From positions 2,232,001 through 2,296,000 of the forward strand of contig OZ244900.1 in NCBI GenBank assembly GCA_965221595.1: a DNA stretch of 64,000 bases, in the 5' to 3' direction. The translations under genes were made by a program, and so were the position numbers. This DNA comes from JAAXGX01 sp965221595. Lineage in GTDB: Bacteria; Acidobacteriota; Vicinamibacteria; Vicinamibacterales; UBA8438. Positions within the stretch are counted from its first letter, which is position 1, and every line of letters begins with the position of its first letter. The notes beneath the pieces are model-generated. The model was given only the letters and a program-made list of their open reading frames with translations. It had not been told where the DNA came from and ran no database searches. Below, one piece after another: positions 33,845-41,731 of this stretch.

Positions 33845-35203
33845 ATGCGAGGGCTGATTGCGCTGCTGGCCGTGCTGCTCGCCGCCGGGGGCGCGGCCGC
33901 CGGCGAGGCGCCGCCGCTGGTCGCCGCGGCCCGCAACACCGATACGGCGGCGCTGCGGGCGCTGCTGGGGGCTGGCGCACCGGCCGGCGCGGTCGACGTG
34001 GACGGCACGACCGCGCTGCACTGGGCGAGCTACCGCAACGACCTCGAGGGCGCCGACCTGCTGATCGGGGCCGGCGCCGACGTGAACGCGGCGACCGACC
34101 TCGGCGTTACGCCGCTCTGGCTCGCAGCCGAGAACGCGAGCCCCGCCATGGTACGCCGGCTGCTGGCGGCCGGCGCCGATGCGAACCGGTCGCTCCTGGT
34201 CGGCGAAACGCCGGCGATGGTCGCCGCCCGGGCGGGCAACGCGGATGTCCTCGGGCAGTTGCTGGCGGCCGGGGCCGACCCGGAAGCGCGCGGCGCGCGC
34301 GGGCAGACGGCGCTGATGTGGGCGGCGGCTCGCCAGCGGACGGCCGCCGTCGAGGTGCTGCTCGCCCACGGCGCCGACGTGCACGCCCGCTCCGACGTCT
34401 GGAGCCAGGTGATGGCCGTGCCGCCCCACGGACGGCCCGAGTACAACGGCGACATCCCCCACGGGGGCAACACGGCCCTGCTGTTTGCGGTACGTGAGGG
34501 CGCGCTTCCCGCCGCGCGGCGGCTCGTGGCCGCCGGCGCCGACGTCGACGATGCGGACGCCTGGGGCGTCAGCGCAGTGGTCCTGGCCGCCCACGCCGGA
34601 CACGTGGAGATGGTCGAGTTCCTGTTGGCGGCAGGCGCCGACCCGAACGCGGCGGGCGCCGGCTTCAGCGCGCTCCACCCGGCGGTGATGCGCCGGGACG
34701 TGCGGCTCGTCGGCGCCCTGCTGGCCCACGGTGCCGACCCGAACGCGCAGCTGCGCACGTGGACACCGACCCGGCGCGCCTCGCGGGATTTCCACTTTCA
34801 GCCGGCGCTGGTCGGCGCGACGCCGTTCTGGCTGGCCGCGCGCCTGGGCGAGCCGGGCATCATGCGCCTGCTCGCGGAGCACGGCGCCGATCCGCGTTTC
34901 GTGCATCATGCCGAATACGTACCCTCGCGGCGCGGCATCCGGCGCAGGGAGGCCACGACGGCCCTCATGGCGGCGCTGGGCATGGGCGGCGGACGGCGCC
35001 TGCGGGCGTGGACTCCGGCCGCCGACGGCGAGCCCGAGGCCCGGGTGCTGGCGACCGTGAAGGCGGCCGTGGAACTGGAGGTCGACGTCAACGCGACCGA
35101 CCTCGACGGGCGCACCGCGCTGGACGCGGCGACGGACTGGGCCTACGCGACGGTCATCGAGTATCTCGTGAAACGCGGCGCCGAATCTGGAGGTTCGTCA
35201 TGA
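33845..35203 (+). CDS. Secreted ankyrin-repeat protein, cassette 1
   Basis: A 452-residue protein with a Sec signal (LIALLAVLLAAGGAAAGEA) and about nine ankyrin repeats from residue 25 to the end. Typical repeats are DVDGTTALHWASYRNDLEGA, DLGVTPLWLAAENASPAMVR, LLAAGADANRS and RGQTALMWAAARQRTAAVEV, then several longer divergent repeats. There is no catalytic domain. It would be a periplasmic or surface protein-binding scaffold, and its place behind cytochrome and DUF1552 genes suggests it organises that complex. It begins 7 bases after the DUF1552 stop and overlaps the next gene as ATGA, so it is part of a coupled operon. Confidence 0.88.
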   Translation: MRGLIALLAVLLAAGGAAAGEAPPLVAAARNTDTAALRALLGAGAPAGAVDVDGTTALHWASYRNDLEGADLLIGAGADVNAATDLGVTPLWLAAENASPAMVRRLLAAGADANRSLLVGETPAMVAARAGNADVLGQLLAAGADPEARGARGQTALMWAAARQRTAAVEVLLAHGADVHARSDVWSQVMAVPPHGRPEYNGDIPHGGNTALLFAVREGALPAARRLVAAGADVDDADAWGVSAVVLAAHAGHVEMVEFLLAAGADPNAAGAGFSALHPAVMRRDVRLVGALLAHGADPNAQLRTWTPTRRASRDFHFQPALVGATPFWLAARLGEPGIMRLLAEHGADPRFVHHAEYVPSRRGIRRREATTALMAALGMGGGRRLRAWTPAADGEPEARVLATVKAAVELEVDVNATDLDGRTALDAATDWAYATVIEYLVKRGAESGGSS

Positions 35204-36438
35204 ACAGGCGACTGATCGAGTCGATCGGCGTACTGGCGGTGCTCGTCGCCGTCACCGTTTTGCTGAAGCTGGCGCCCGTCGCCGGCCAGGGACCGTCTGC
35301 GACCGAGCCGCAACCGGCGGCTCTCACGGCCTGGGGCGAGCCCAACCTGGAGGGCATCTGGACCACCAACTACCAGACGCCGCTCGAACGGCCCGCGCGC
35401 TACGCCGACCGGGAGTTCTTCACCGAGGAGGAACGGGCCGCCATCGACGACGAGCGCGCACGGGTGCTCGCCCTCGACCGGCGGCGCGACGCTCGCGGCA
35501 GCGAGCAGGACGTCGGCGGCGCGTACAGCGCGGCGATCTTCCTGAGCCACAAGCACCTGGGCCGGCGGACGTCCCTGATCGTCGATCCGCCGAACGGCCG
35601 GCTGCCCGAGTTGACGCCGGAGGCGGCCCGCCGCCGGGACGAGATCCGCGAGTATCAGTTGGCGCTGCTGCAGGCCACCAACGTCTGCCAGGACAACCTC
35701 CCGGCCTGTGCGGGCGGCGAGTACGGGCCGCCGTCGCCCCGCCGGTTCGAGCCGCCGCCGCACTACCCCGCCACGGGGGCGGCCGCCGGCGGCTCCTTCA
35801 ACCGCTCCGACGGCCCGGAGGACCGCGGCCTGTCGGAACGCTGTCTGGGCGCCAGGCTGCCCGACTTCGGCGGCGCCGCCGGCTTCTTCCTGCAGGTGGT
35901 ACAGGCGCCCGGCACCGTCTCCATCTTCTACGACACCGGCCAGGGACAGGGTTGGCAGCGCGTCATCCCGGTGACGGACCGCCCGCACCTGCCGTCCGAC
36001 CTGCGCCAGTGGTGGGGCGACTCGCGCGGCCGCTGGGAGGGCAACACGCTGGTGGTGAACGTCACCAACTTCACCCCCAAAACCGACTTCCACGGCTCCC
36101 GCGAGAACCTGCACGTCGTCGAGCGCTGGACGCGGACCGCTGCGGATACCCTGGAGTACGTCGCCACCATGGAGGACCCGACCACCTGGACCCGGCCGTG
36201 GACGGTGGCTCTCGAGTTGAGCCTGCAGGACAACCGGGCCAACCGTCTCTACAAGGAACCCCGCTGCCACGAAGGCAACTACGGCATGCCGGGGCTGCTG
36301 GCGGGCGCCCGCGCCGACGACCGGGCCTTCGCGGAGGGGCGCGGCCCCGATCCGGCCACGCTGTGCACCGCCGGCTGCGGCGGGTTCGCAGCCGGGTTCG
36401 CCGAGTCGGGCGACGAGGTCGATCCGCTACAGCGGTGA
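35200..36438 (+). CDS. Secreted CHEGNY-family protein, cassette 1
   Basis: A 412-residue exported protein, full-length relative of the truncated gene at 28730-29683. It shows an N-terminal membrane signal (IGVLAVLVAVTVLLKLAPV), NLEGIWTTNYQTPLERP, LIVDPPNGRLPELTP, LSERCLGARL, WWGDSRGRWEGNTLVVNVTN and DPTTWTRPWTVALELS. It ends with PRCHEGNYGMPGLLAGARAD followed by a cysteine-bearing tail (LCTAGCGGF). Compared with the 339-residue paralogue it has an insert of about 60 residues (VCQDNLPACAGGEYG region). GGAGG lies 7 bases before ATG 35200, which overlaps the ankyrin gene stop. The function is unknown. Co-expression with cytochrome and DUF1552 proteins suggests a shared periplasmic pathway. Confidence 0.75.
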   Translation: MNRRLIESIGVLAVLVAVTVLLKLAPVAGQGPSATEPQPAALTAWGEPNLEGIWTTNYQTPLERPARYADREFFTEEERAAIDDERARVLALDRRRDARGSEQDVGGAYSAAIFLSHKHLGRRTSLIVDPPNGRLPELTPEAARRRDEIREYQLALLQATNVCQDNLPACAGGEYGPPSPRRFEPPPHYPATGAAAGGSFNRSDGPEDRGLSERCLGARLPDFGGAAGFFLQVVQAPGTVSIFYDTGQGQGWQRVIPVTDRPHLPSDLRQWWGDSRGRWEGNTLVVNVTNFTPKTDFHGSRENLHVVERWTRTAADTLEYVATMEDPTTWTRPWTVALELSLQDNRANRLYKEPRCHEGNYGMPGLLAGARADDRAFAEGRGPDPATLCTAGCGGFAAGFAESGDEVDPLQR

Positions 36439-36465
36439 GCGGCGCGGCCGGCGCCCGGCCCCGGC

Positions 36466-36486
36466 GACGAATGACGAATGACGAAA
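36466..36486. repeat. Three tandem 7-bp units
   Basis: GACGAAT, GACGAAT, GACGAAA in the 88 bp between the CHEGNY and DUF6152 genes. It is a short slippage-type repeat with no clear role. Confidence 0.6.
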
Positions 36487-36526
36487 TCGACTAACCGGTC
36501 ACCGCAAGCAGCGGGAGAATGAAACC

Positions 36527-36973
36527 ATGCGCAGCAAGCTGATTGTCGGCACCCTCGGAGCGGGTCTGTTGCTGGCGGCGTTCGCAACGCCGGCCGCGGC
36601 ACATCACGCCTTCGCGGCCGAGTTCGACGCCAACCGTCCCGTCAACTTCTCCGGCACCGTCACCCGGATGGAGTGGGTCAACCCCCACGTCTGGATCCAC
36701 ATCGACGTCGAGATGGACGACGGGTCGACCCAGAGCTGGGCATTCGAGGGCGGGACACCGAACGTGCTGTTCCGGCGCGGCTTCACCAAGGAGTCGCTGT
36801 TGCCGGGGACCGAGATCCACGTCGACGGCTACCAGGCCAAGGACGGCACGAACCGCGCCAACGGCCGCGACATCACCTTCCCCGACGGCACGAAGCTGTT
36901 CCTCGGCTCGTCCGGCACCGGGGCCCCCTACGAGCTGCGGCCCGAGAACAACGCGCCGCGGGGCGTGCGATGA
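36527..36973 (+). CDS. DUF6152 family secreted protein
   Basis: A 148-residue exported protein with a Sec signal (LIVGTLGAGLLLAAFATPAAA). The mature part begins HHAFAAEFDANRPVNFSGTV and continues TRMEWVNPHVWIHIDVEMDDG, WAFEGGTPNVLFRRGF and GRDITFPDGTKLFLGSSGTG, which matches DUF6152 along its whole length. The fold is probably a small beta-barrel. The N-terminal HHAF and the NPHVWIH histidines are conserved and could bind metal. Its function is unknown. In related genomes it accompanies the same secreted proteins as here. GGAGAATG gives a clear Shine-Dalgarno. It directly abuts a cytochrome gene remnant. Confidence 0.85.
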   Translation: MRSKLIVGTLGAGLLLAAFATPAAAHHAFAAEFDANRPVNFSGTVTRMEWVNPHVWIHIDVEMDDGSTQSWAFEGGTPNVLFRRGFTKESLLPGTEIHVDGYQAKDGTNRANGRDITFPDGTKLFLGSSGTGAPYELRPENNAPRGVR

Positions 36974-37148
36974 GGCAGCGGCCGTCCGTCGGCTGAACCG
37001 ATTCCAGTACACGCACGCCGTCCGCGACCTGCTCGCGCTGAACGGCGACGGCCGGGCACTGCTGCCGACCGACGAGTCCGGCTACGGCTTCGACAACGTC
37101 GGCGACGTGCTGTCGTTCTCGCCGGGACTGCGGTCCGTTGCGACGTGA
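36969..37148 (+). pseudogene. Remnant of a DUF1587/DUF1592 cytochrome gene
   Basis: In a different frame from the DUF6152 gene the DNA encodes VRRLNRFQYTHAVRDLLALN, LLPTDESGYGFDNVGDVLSF and SPGL, then a stop. These are the family hallmarks of the DUF1587 domain (compare LNRAEYRNAVRDLLALD and DDAGYGFDNIAGVLRIS at 57489-59975). The haem-bearing N-terminus and all later domains are gone. It is a decayed or deleted fourth copy, joined almost seamlessly to the DUF6152 gene end. Confidence 0.8.
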
Positions 37149-37179
37149 CGCCGGCCGCGCCGCCGCGGTGCGGGTCGCG

Positions 37180-39114
37180 TCAGTTCTGCGTCGGGCCCGC
37201 ACTGCGCCGCGCGCGCTCGACGAGGAGGTCCGCGTCGGCCCGCAGCAGCAGGCGCTCGGCCACCAGGGCGTCGGCCGCAGCGGCGACCGCCGCCACGTAG
37301 GCGGCATGGTCGGGGTAGCGCGCCGCGAGCGACGGCCGGGGGTCGCCCGCCGCCGTGCGCTCGGCCTCGGTCGGCGCGAACGGAACGAACGAGCCGGCCC
37401 CGGCGCACTGTGCCCCCTCGGCGAAGCCGGCGCGCCGCAGGTTCCAGCCAGTATACGTGCCGATCGGCGCCGCCAGGTTGGGGTGCCGCACCCCGTCGAC
37501 CATGTTGCCGTCGGCGTCGGTGCGCCCGACGAGCACCGTGTAGGCGTCGCCTTCCAGCGCGGGCATGAAGCGATGGTCGGCCACGTGCAGCGGATTGTAC
37601 GACCCCGAGTACGTCACACCGGGAATGCCGGGAAACCCGGTGTCGTGGGCGCCGACGAGCCCTCCTCCGGCAACGGTCGGGAAGCGGCTCGGGGGCGGTT
37701 CGATGCCGTGCGCGACCCACTCGTGGAGCGCGATGCTCAGGGCGGTGCGCACGTCGGCCACCGGCAGCGGATTGGTCAGGTTCTGGCAGATGCCCCGGCC
37801 CGGCGGCCGCGTGTGGACGCCCGGGCCGCCGCCGTGCTGCGTGCCCGCGAGCAGGTAGACGCGGACGTTCTCGGGCAACTCGATGTGCCGGCCGAGCGGG
37901 TCGGTCACCACGAGCGACGCACGTGCCTGCCACAGCTCGGCCTCGCCGTCGCTGTGCACCACCCGGGGGCAGGTGTCCGAAGCGCGGCAGCGCTCCAGCA
38001 GCCCGTCGGTACGGCCGGTCAGCGGATCGGTGAGGGTCGTGTAGGTGAAGGGGAACTGGTCCCCGGGGTATACGTGGTCCTCGTGCTGCTTCTGCCAGCG
38101 GCCCGGCTGGCCGAACGGGTAGTTGGTGAACGTCTTGCGCGAGCCGGCGATGTGCGGATGGATGCCGTCGAACACGATGCGGCCGGCGACGTCCTCGTTG
38201 AAGCCCTGGTAGACGAAGTCGCGCAGCATTCGGCCGCTCTGCGAGATGCCGAGCGAGACGGCCGTGCGGGCCAGCTCGCCGTCCAGCGCGAGCGGGTTCG
38301 GGTTGCCGGCGCGATCGGCCGCCTCGTAGCGCAGGAACGAGATGGCGTCGCGCATCGCCGCGAAGCCGAGCCCCAGCACGAGCGGGTCCTTCGCCTCGTA
38401 GATGAACTCGTAGATCGCCCCGCCGTCGAAGCCCGCCGGGCGGCTGATTGCGATCTCCCGCTCGTTCACGTAGCGCCACTGCAGGTCGGCGGGCCGCTCC
38501 CGTCTGCCGTCCTGCGTGCGCCGAACCGAGAGCATCGCGGGCGCGTCGAGCGCGGCGGCCGGATACGTCAGCCGGCCGCGCGAGCGGGACTCGGCGTCGT
38601 TGAAGATGAACTCCTCGAGCGCCGGCCCGACCAGCGGGGAGCCGTCGGGATGCAAAGCAACCGGCAGGTAGGCGACGACGTTCGAGGCCGTGGGTGCCAG
38701 GTCGCCCTGCCAGCCGACGCGCACGAAGGCGAATCCGCGCTCGAGCAGCGCCGGCTCGGCCGCCCCCGCCCCACCCCGGTTCGAGACCGTGTGGTAGAGC
38801 GCCCGGTTCCAGCGGCGCATGTCGAGCGGTCGGTAGATCTCGACCGTGGCCTGATACTCGACACGCCCCGCCGCGTTGCGCGGCGCGCGATCGAGGTTCA
38901 CGATGCCCTGGTGGCGCGGATCGGCCGGGTCCACCTCGCCCGCGACGACCCCGCGCAGCCACTCGTACTGGCCGGCCTCGCCGAAGTGCCGCCCGCCCAG
39001 GGCCGGCGACTCGACCACCTGCAGGTCGAAGCCGGTGATCTGCGCCCTGGCGCTCCCGGCCAGTAGCGGGGCGGCGACGACCGCCGCCAGCAACGTGCAA
39101 ACCGATCTGCTCAT
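37180..39114 (-). CDS. Secreted alpha/beta hydrolase domain protein
   Basis: A 644-residue exported protein of the large bacterial alpha/beta hydrolase domain family (PF20091-like). The signal is SVCTLLAAVVAAPLLAGSARA, and the early family block is GEAGQYEWLRGVVAGEVDPA. The nucleophile elbow TAVSLGISQSGRMLRDFVYQ gives a GxSxSG serine at about residue 290. Later come GIHPHIAGSRKTFTNYPFGQ, YLLAGTQHGGGPGVH (a likely region for the catalytic His) and HEWVAHGIEPPPSRFP. Esterase or amidase action on an unknown periplasmic compound is inferred. GGAGG precedes ATG 39114. It is on the same strand as the S9 peptidase gene but separated by a repeat element. Confidence 0.8.
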   Translation of the reverse strand: MSRSVCTLLAAVVAAPLLAGSARAQITGFDLQVVESPALGGRHFGEAGQYEWLRGVVAGEVDPADPRHQGIVNLDRAPRNAAGRVEYQATVEIYRPLDMRRWNRALYHTVSNRGGAGAAEPALLERGFAFVRVGWQGDLAPTASNVVAYLPVALHPDGSPLVGPALEEFIFNDAESRSRGRLTYPAAALDAPAMLSVRRTQDGRRERPADLQWRYVNEREIAISRPAGFDGGAIYEFIYEAKDPLVLGLGFAAMRDAISFLRYEAADRAGNPNPLALDGELARTAVSLGISQSGRMLRDFVYQGFNEDVAGRIVFDGIHPHIAGSRKTFTNYPFGQPGRWQKQHEDHVYPGDQFPFTYTTLTDPLTGRTDGLLERCRASDTCPRVVHSDGEAELWQARASLVVTDPLGRHIELPENVRVYLLAGTQHGGGPGVHTRPPGRGICQNLTNPLPVADVRTALSIALHEWVAHGIEPPPSRFPTVAGGGLVGAHDTGFPGIPGVTYSGSYNPLHVADHRFMPALEGDAYTVLVGRTDADGNMVDGVRHPNLAAPIGTYTGWNLRRAGFAEGAQCAGAGSFVPFAPTEAERTAAGDPRPSLAARYPDHAAYVAAVAAAADALVAERLLLRADADLLVERARRSAGPTQN

Positions 39115-39125
39115 GATGCCTCCGG

Positions 39126-39212
39126 CTTCATTCTGACGGGGCTGCGCCCCGCACCCCCGGCGTCCGCGTGCGGGGCGCCCTGCAGCTCGCCGCGAAACCC
39201 CGCGGCGCACCG
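39126..39212 (-). repeat. Dispersed intergenic repeat, copy B
   Basis: The reverse strand reads GGTGCGCCGCGG, later GACGCCGGGGGTGCGGGG, CGCAGCCCCGTC and GAAG, in the same order as copy A (24761-24844). It ends directly before the Shine-Dalgarno of the alpha/beta hydrolase gene and fills most of the 143 bp gap. Confidence 0.6.
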
Positions 39213-39257
39213 AGACACGGTCGTGACAATGCCGCGCGCGACTCCGCGCCGCGCCCG

Positions 39258-41414
39258 CTACGGCGCGCCGCCGTCGGTGGGCGCGGGGGCGGCCGGCTCG
39301 TCGCCGCTGTCATCCGCAACCCACGGCAGGTACGCCGCATAGTCGATATCGGCGTCGGGCGGCTCGCCGCCCGGGCCCTGCAGGTAGTGCTCCATCCAGC
39401 GCAGCGTGCGCAGCGCGTAGTCGAGCCGCGCCGCTGACCGGGCGTTGCCGTGGCCCTCGCCGGGATAGAAGACGAGCCGGACGGGCGCCTGGCCCAGCAC
39501 CTTGAGCTGCCGATACAGCTCCAGCGACTGGCTGGGATGCACGCGCGGATCCTCCTCGCCGTGCAGGATCAGGGTTGGCGTGCGGTTGCGCGTGACGTAG
39601 TAGATGGGACTCGCCTTGGCGAAGTACTCCCAGTCGTCCCACAGCCACTTGCGATGGTGCACGTCGTACATTTCCTGCGGGATGTCGGTCGTCCCCATCT
39701 TCGAGATGGCGTTGCTGATACCCACGAACGGGATCGACGCCGCGAACCGCTCCGAGTAGTACGTCGTGCCCCAGGCCGAGGCGTAGCCGCCGTACGAGCC
39801 GCCCGTGATGCCGACCCGCTCCCCGTCTACGAGACCGCTCTCGATGAGGTGGTCGACCGCGTCCACCAGGTCGTCGAACTCCGGTCCGGTGGCGTCCGCC
39901 TGACTGATCTTCGAGAACTCGACGCCGCGGCCGGTGCTGCCCCGGTAGTTGGGGTACAGCACGAAGAACCCGCGGGCCGCGGCCACCTGACCCGGCGCCG
40001 AGTAGCCGGTGAGCCAGCCGTTGCGGTCGTGAGCCTCCGGTCCGCCGTGAACGGACAGGATGAGGGGGTAGCGCCGACCGGGCTCGTGGTCGAGCGGGTG
40101 GATGAGGACGCCTTCCAGCTCCAGTCCGTCCCGGGCCGCGTAGCGCATGACCGTCTGCTCGGCGAAGCGCAGGTCGGCCAGCCAGTCGTTGCTGGTGGTG
40201 CGGCGCTCCGCGTCGCCGCCGGCGGCAGGCAGCGCGTACACCTCGTTCGGGTGCTGCGGCGTCTGCGCGACCAGGGTCGCCGCGCCCGTGCCGGCAACAT
40301 CGACGGCGAGCACTATCAGCTCGCCGGCCGGCAGCAGCGTCCGGCGGTCGGATCCATCGACCGCGATCGACCCCACCTCGGTTTCGGTCCCGATGTCGGT
40401 GACGTAGACGAGGGTGCCGTCGGCGCGCCAGTCGAAGGTCGCCACGTGGGCCTCGAGGCCCGGCAGCAGGTCGCGCGGCGTCCCGCCGGCCGCGCTCACG
40501 ACCATGAGGCGGCCGGGCGCCGGATCGTTGCGGTCGACCGACCCCACCAGCGCGATATGACGCCCGTCCGGGCTCCAGTCGGCACGGCCCAGCTTGCCCT
40601 CGATTGCGATGTCCGCCTGCACCTGCCCGTCGAGGTCCACCACCTGCAGCCGGCGTGCCACGAACCCGTCGTCGACGAGCGGCGTCGGGGTCGACCCGAT
40701 CAGCAGCCGCTCCCCGTCCGGGGCGAAGCGCAGCGACCGCAACGACCCGTCGATGTCCAGCGTCCGCACGTCGCGGTCGTCCGGCCCGGTTCCGGAATGG
40801 AGGTCGGCGATGTGCAGCCGCGTGAACGTCAGGTGCTCCTCGAAGATCTCCTGGTTGAAGCCCTGCCGGCTGAGCGCCGCCCGTTCGGCATCGCGCTCGT
40901 CCGGCGCCAGGAAGGCCAGCCAGCGTCCGTCCGCGCTGACGTCGAAGGCGCCGATGCTGGTCGCATGCTCCAGCAGTTTGCGGGCCTCGCCGCCCCGCGT
41001 CGAGATGCGGTATACGGCCCGCTGCGCATCGCCCTCCCGCCGTGTGCCGAACGCCAGCTCGTCGTTGCCGAGCCAGACGGGACGCCCCACCGCGACCGCG
41101 CCGGTGACGAAGGGCACCTCCCGACCATCGGCGTCGAGCAGGTACAGCTCCACCCACGCCCGGCCGCTCTCGTCCTCCAGCGCGCGTCGCGGGCTGGTAC
41201 GCAGGAACGCCGTCCGGCTTCCGTCCGGTGACGGAACGGCTGCCAGCACGGAGCGGTACATCACTGCGTGCCAGGGCTGAAACGTGCCGTCGGCCGTCTG
41301 CGACTGGGCGGCCGCCGGCGCGGCCGCCACCAGCACCGGCGCCAGCAGCCCGACCGCGATTGACACGAGCCGGCGCCAAGAGGCTCCCTCACGCTGTGCG
41401 CGTCCCCTTCGCAT
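39258..41414 (-). CDS. S9 family (prolyl oligopeptidase-like) peptidase, secreted
   Basis: A 718-residue exported serine peptidase. A signal peptide (LVSIAVGLLAPVLVAAAPAAA) is followed by a seven-bladed propeller (about 40-430) with TolB-like blades such as VSADGRWLAFLAPDERD and LRFAPDGERLLIGS. The catalytic domain has HGGPEAHDRNGW, NYRGSTGRGVEFSK, nucleophile Ser in VGITGGSYGGYASAWG, Asp in LILHGEEDPRVHPSQS and His in VFYPGEGHGNARSA. This matches the S9C acylaminoacyl/dipeptidyl type, which removes dipeptides or acyl residues from short peptides. The tail ends in an Ala/Pro-rich stretch. GGAGG precedes the ATG. It is probably periplasmic and used in peptide catabolism. Confidence 0.92.
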   Translation of the reverse strand: MRRGRAQREGASWRRLVSIAVGLLAPVLVAAAPAAAQSQTADGTFQPWHAVMYRSVLAAVPSPDGSRTAFLRTSPRRALEDESGRAWVELYLLDADGREVPFVTGAVAVGRPVWLGNDELAFGTRREGDAQRAVYRISTRGGEARKLLEHATSIGAFDVSADGRWLAFLAPDERDAERAALSRQGFNQEIFEEHLTFTRLHIADLHSGTGPDDRDVRTLDIDGSLRSLRFAPDGERLLIGSTPTPLVDDGFVARRLQVVDLDGQVQADIAIEGKLGRADWSPDGRHIALVGSVDRNDPAPGRLMVVSAAGGTPRDLLPGLEAHVATFDWRADGTLVYVTDIGTETEVGSIAVDGSDRRTLLPAGELIVLAVDVAGTGAATLVAQTPQHPNEVYALPAAGGDAERRTTSNDWLADLRFAEQTVMRYAARDGLELEGVLIHPLDHEPGRRYPLILSVHGGPEAHDRNGWLTGYSAPGQVAAARGFFVLYPNYRGSTGRGVEFSKISQADATGPEFDDLVDAVDHLIESGLVDGERVGITGGSYGGYASAWGTTYYSERFAASIPFVGISNAISKMGTTDIPQEMYDVHHRKWLWDDWEYFAKASPIYYVTRNRTPTLILHGEEDPRVHPSQSLELYRQLKVLGQAPVRLVFYPGEGHGNARSAARLDYALRTLRWMEHYLQGPGGEPPDADIDYAAYLPWVADDSGDEPAAPAPTDGGAP

Positions 41415-41731
41415 CGTTTACATCCTCCCTCCACAACCAGACCGCCGCCACGCGCACGACATGGCCTGGGCAACTGCTGACAGTCTACCGCGCCCGCCCG
41501 CCGGCCCGCCCGCCGCGACGGACGGCCGTGCGCTCCTCCTGTCGCAAGCAAGCACTCACTTGCCGCCGCTGTCACGAGGGCGGCGCCGGCCGGGCAGCAA
41601 CGTCAGGCGCCGAAACCGGCGCCTTGTGCAGGCGTAACCGGTGTGACAGGATCTCGTGTCGCGAGAAATGTTGCGGTCGAGTAGCGAGCAGTTGCTCACC
41701 GCTGTCACCGTGATCGACGGAGGAGGGGTTC
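41415..41731. promoter_or_regulatory. Divergent regulatory region between S9 peptidase and TonB receptor
   Basis: 317 bp without a gene. It holds a GCAAG/CTTGC-flanked CACTCACTT site at 41546-41561, a GAGCA-GT-TGCTC palindrome at 41686-41697, and three copies of CTGTCAC/GTGACAG (near 41569, 41644 and 41702). A TAGACT-type reverse box lies near 41478. The density of short repeated motifs suggests more than one DNA-binding protein acts here, mainly on the TonB receptor gene. Confidence 0.45.
41546..41561. promoter_or_regulatory. Candidate TetR-family operator upstream of the TonB receptor
   Basis: The reverse strand reads AAGTGAGTGCTTGCTT. Related sites lie at 46631-46647 and 47594-47609, and the local TetR-family gene (44869-45477) is a plausible binder. 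It is about 170 bp upstream of the receptor ATG. Confidence 0.4.
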
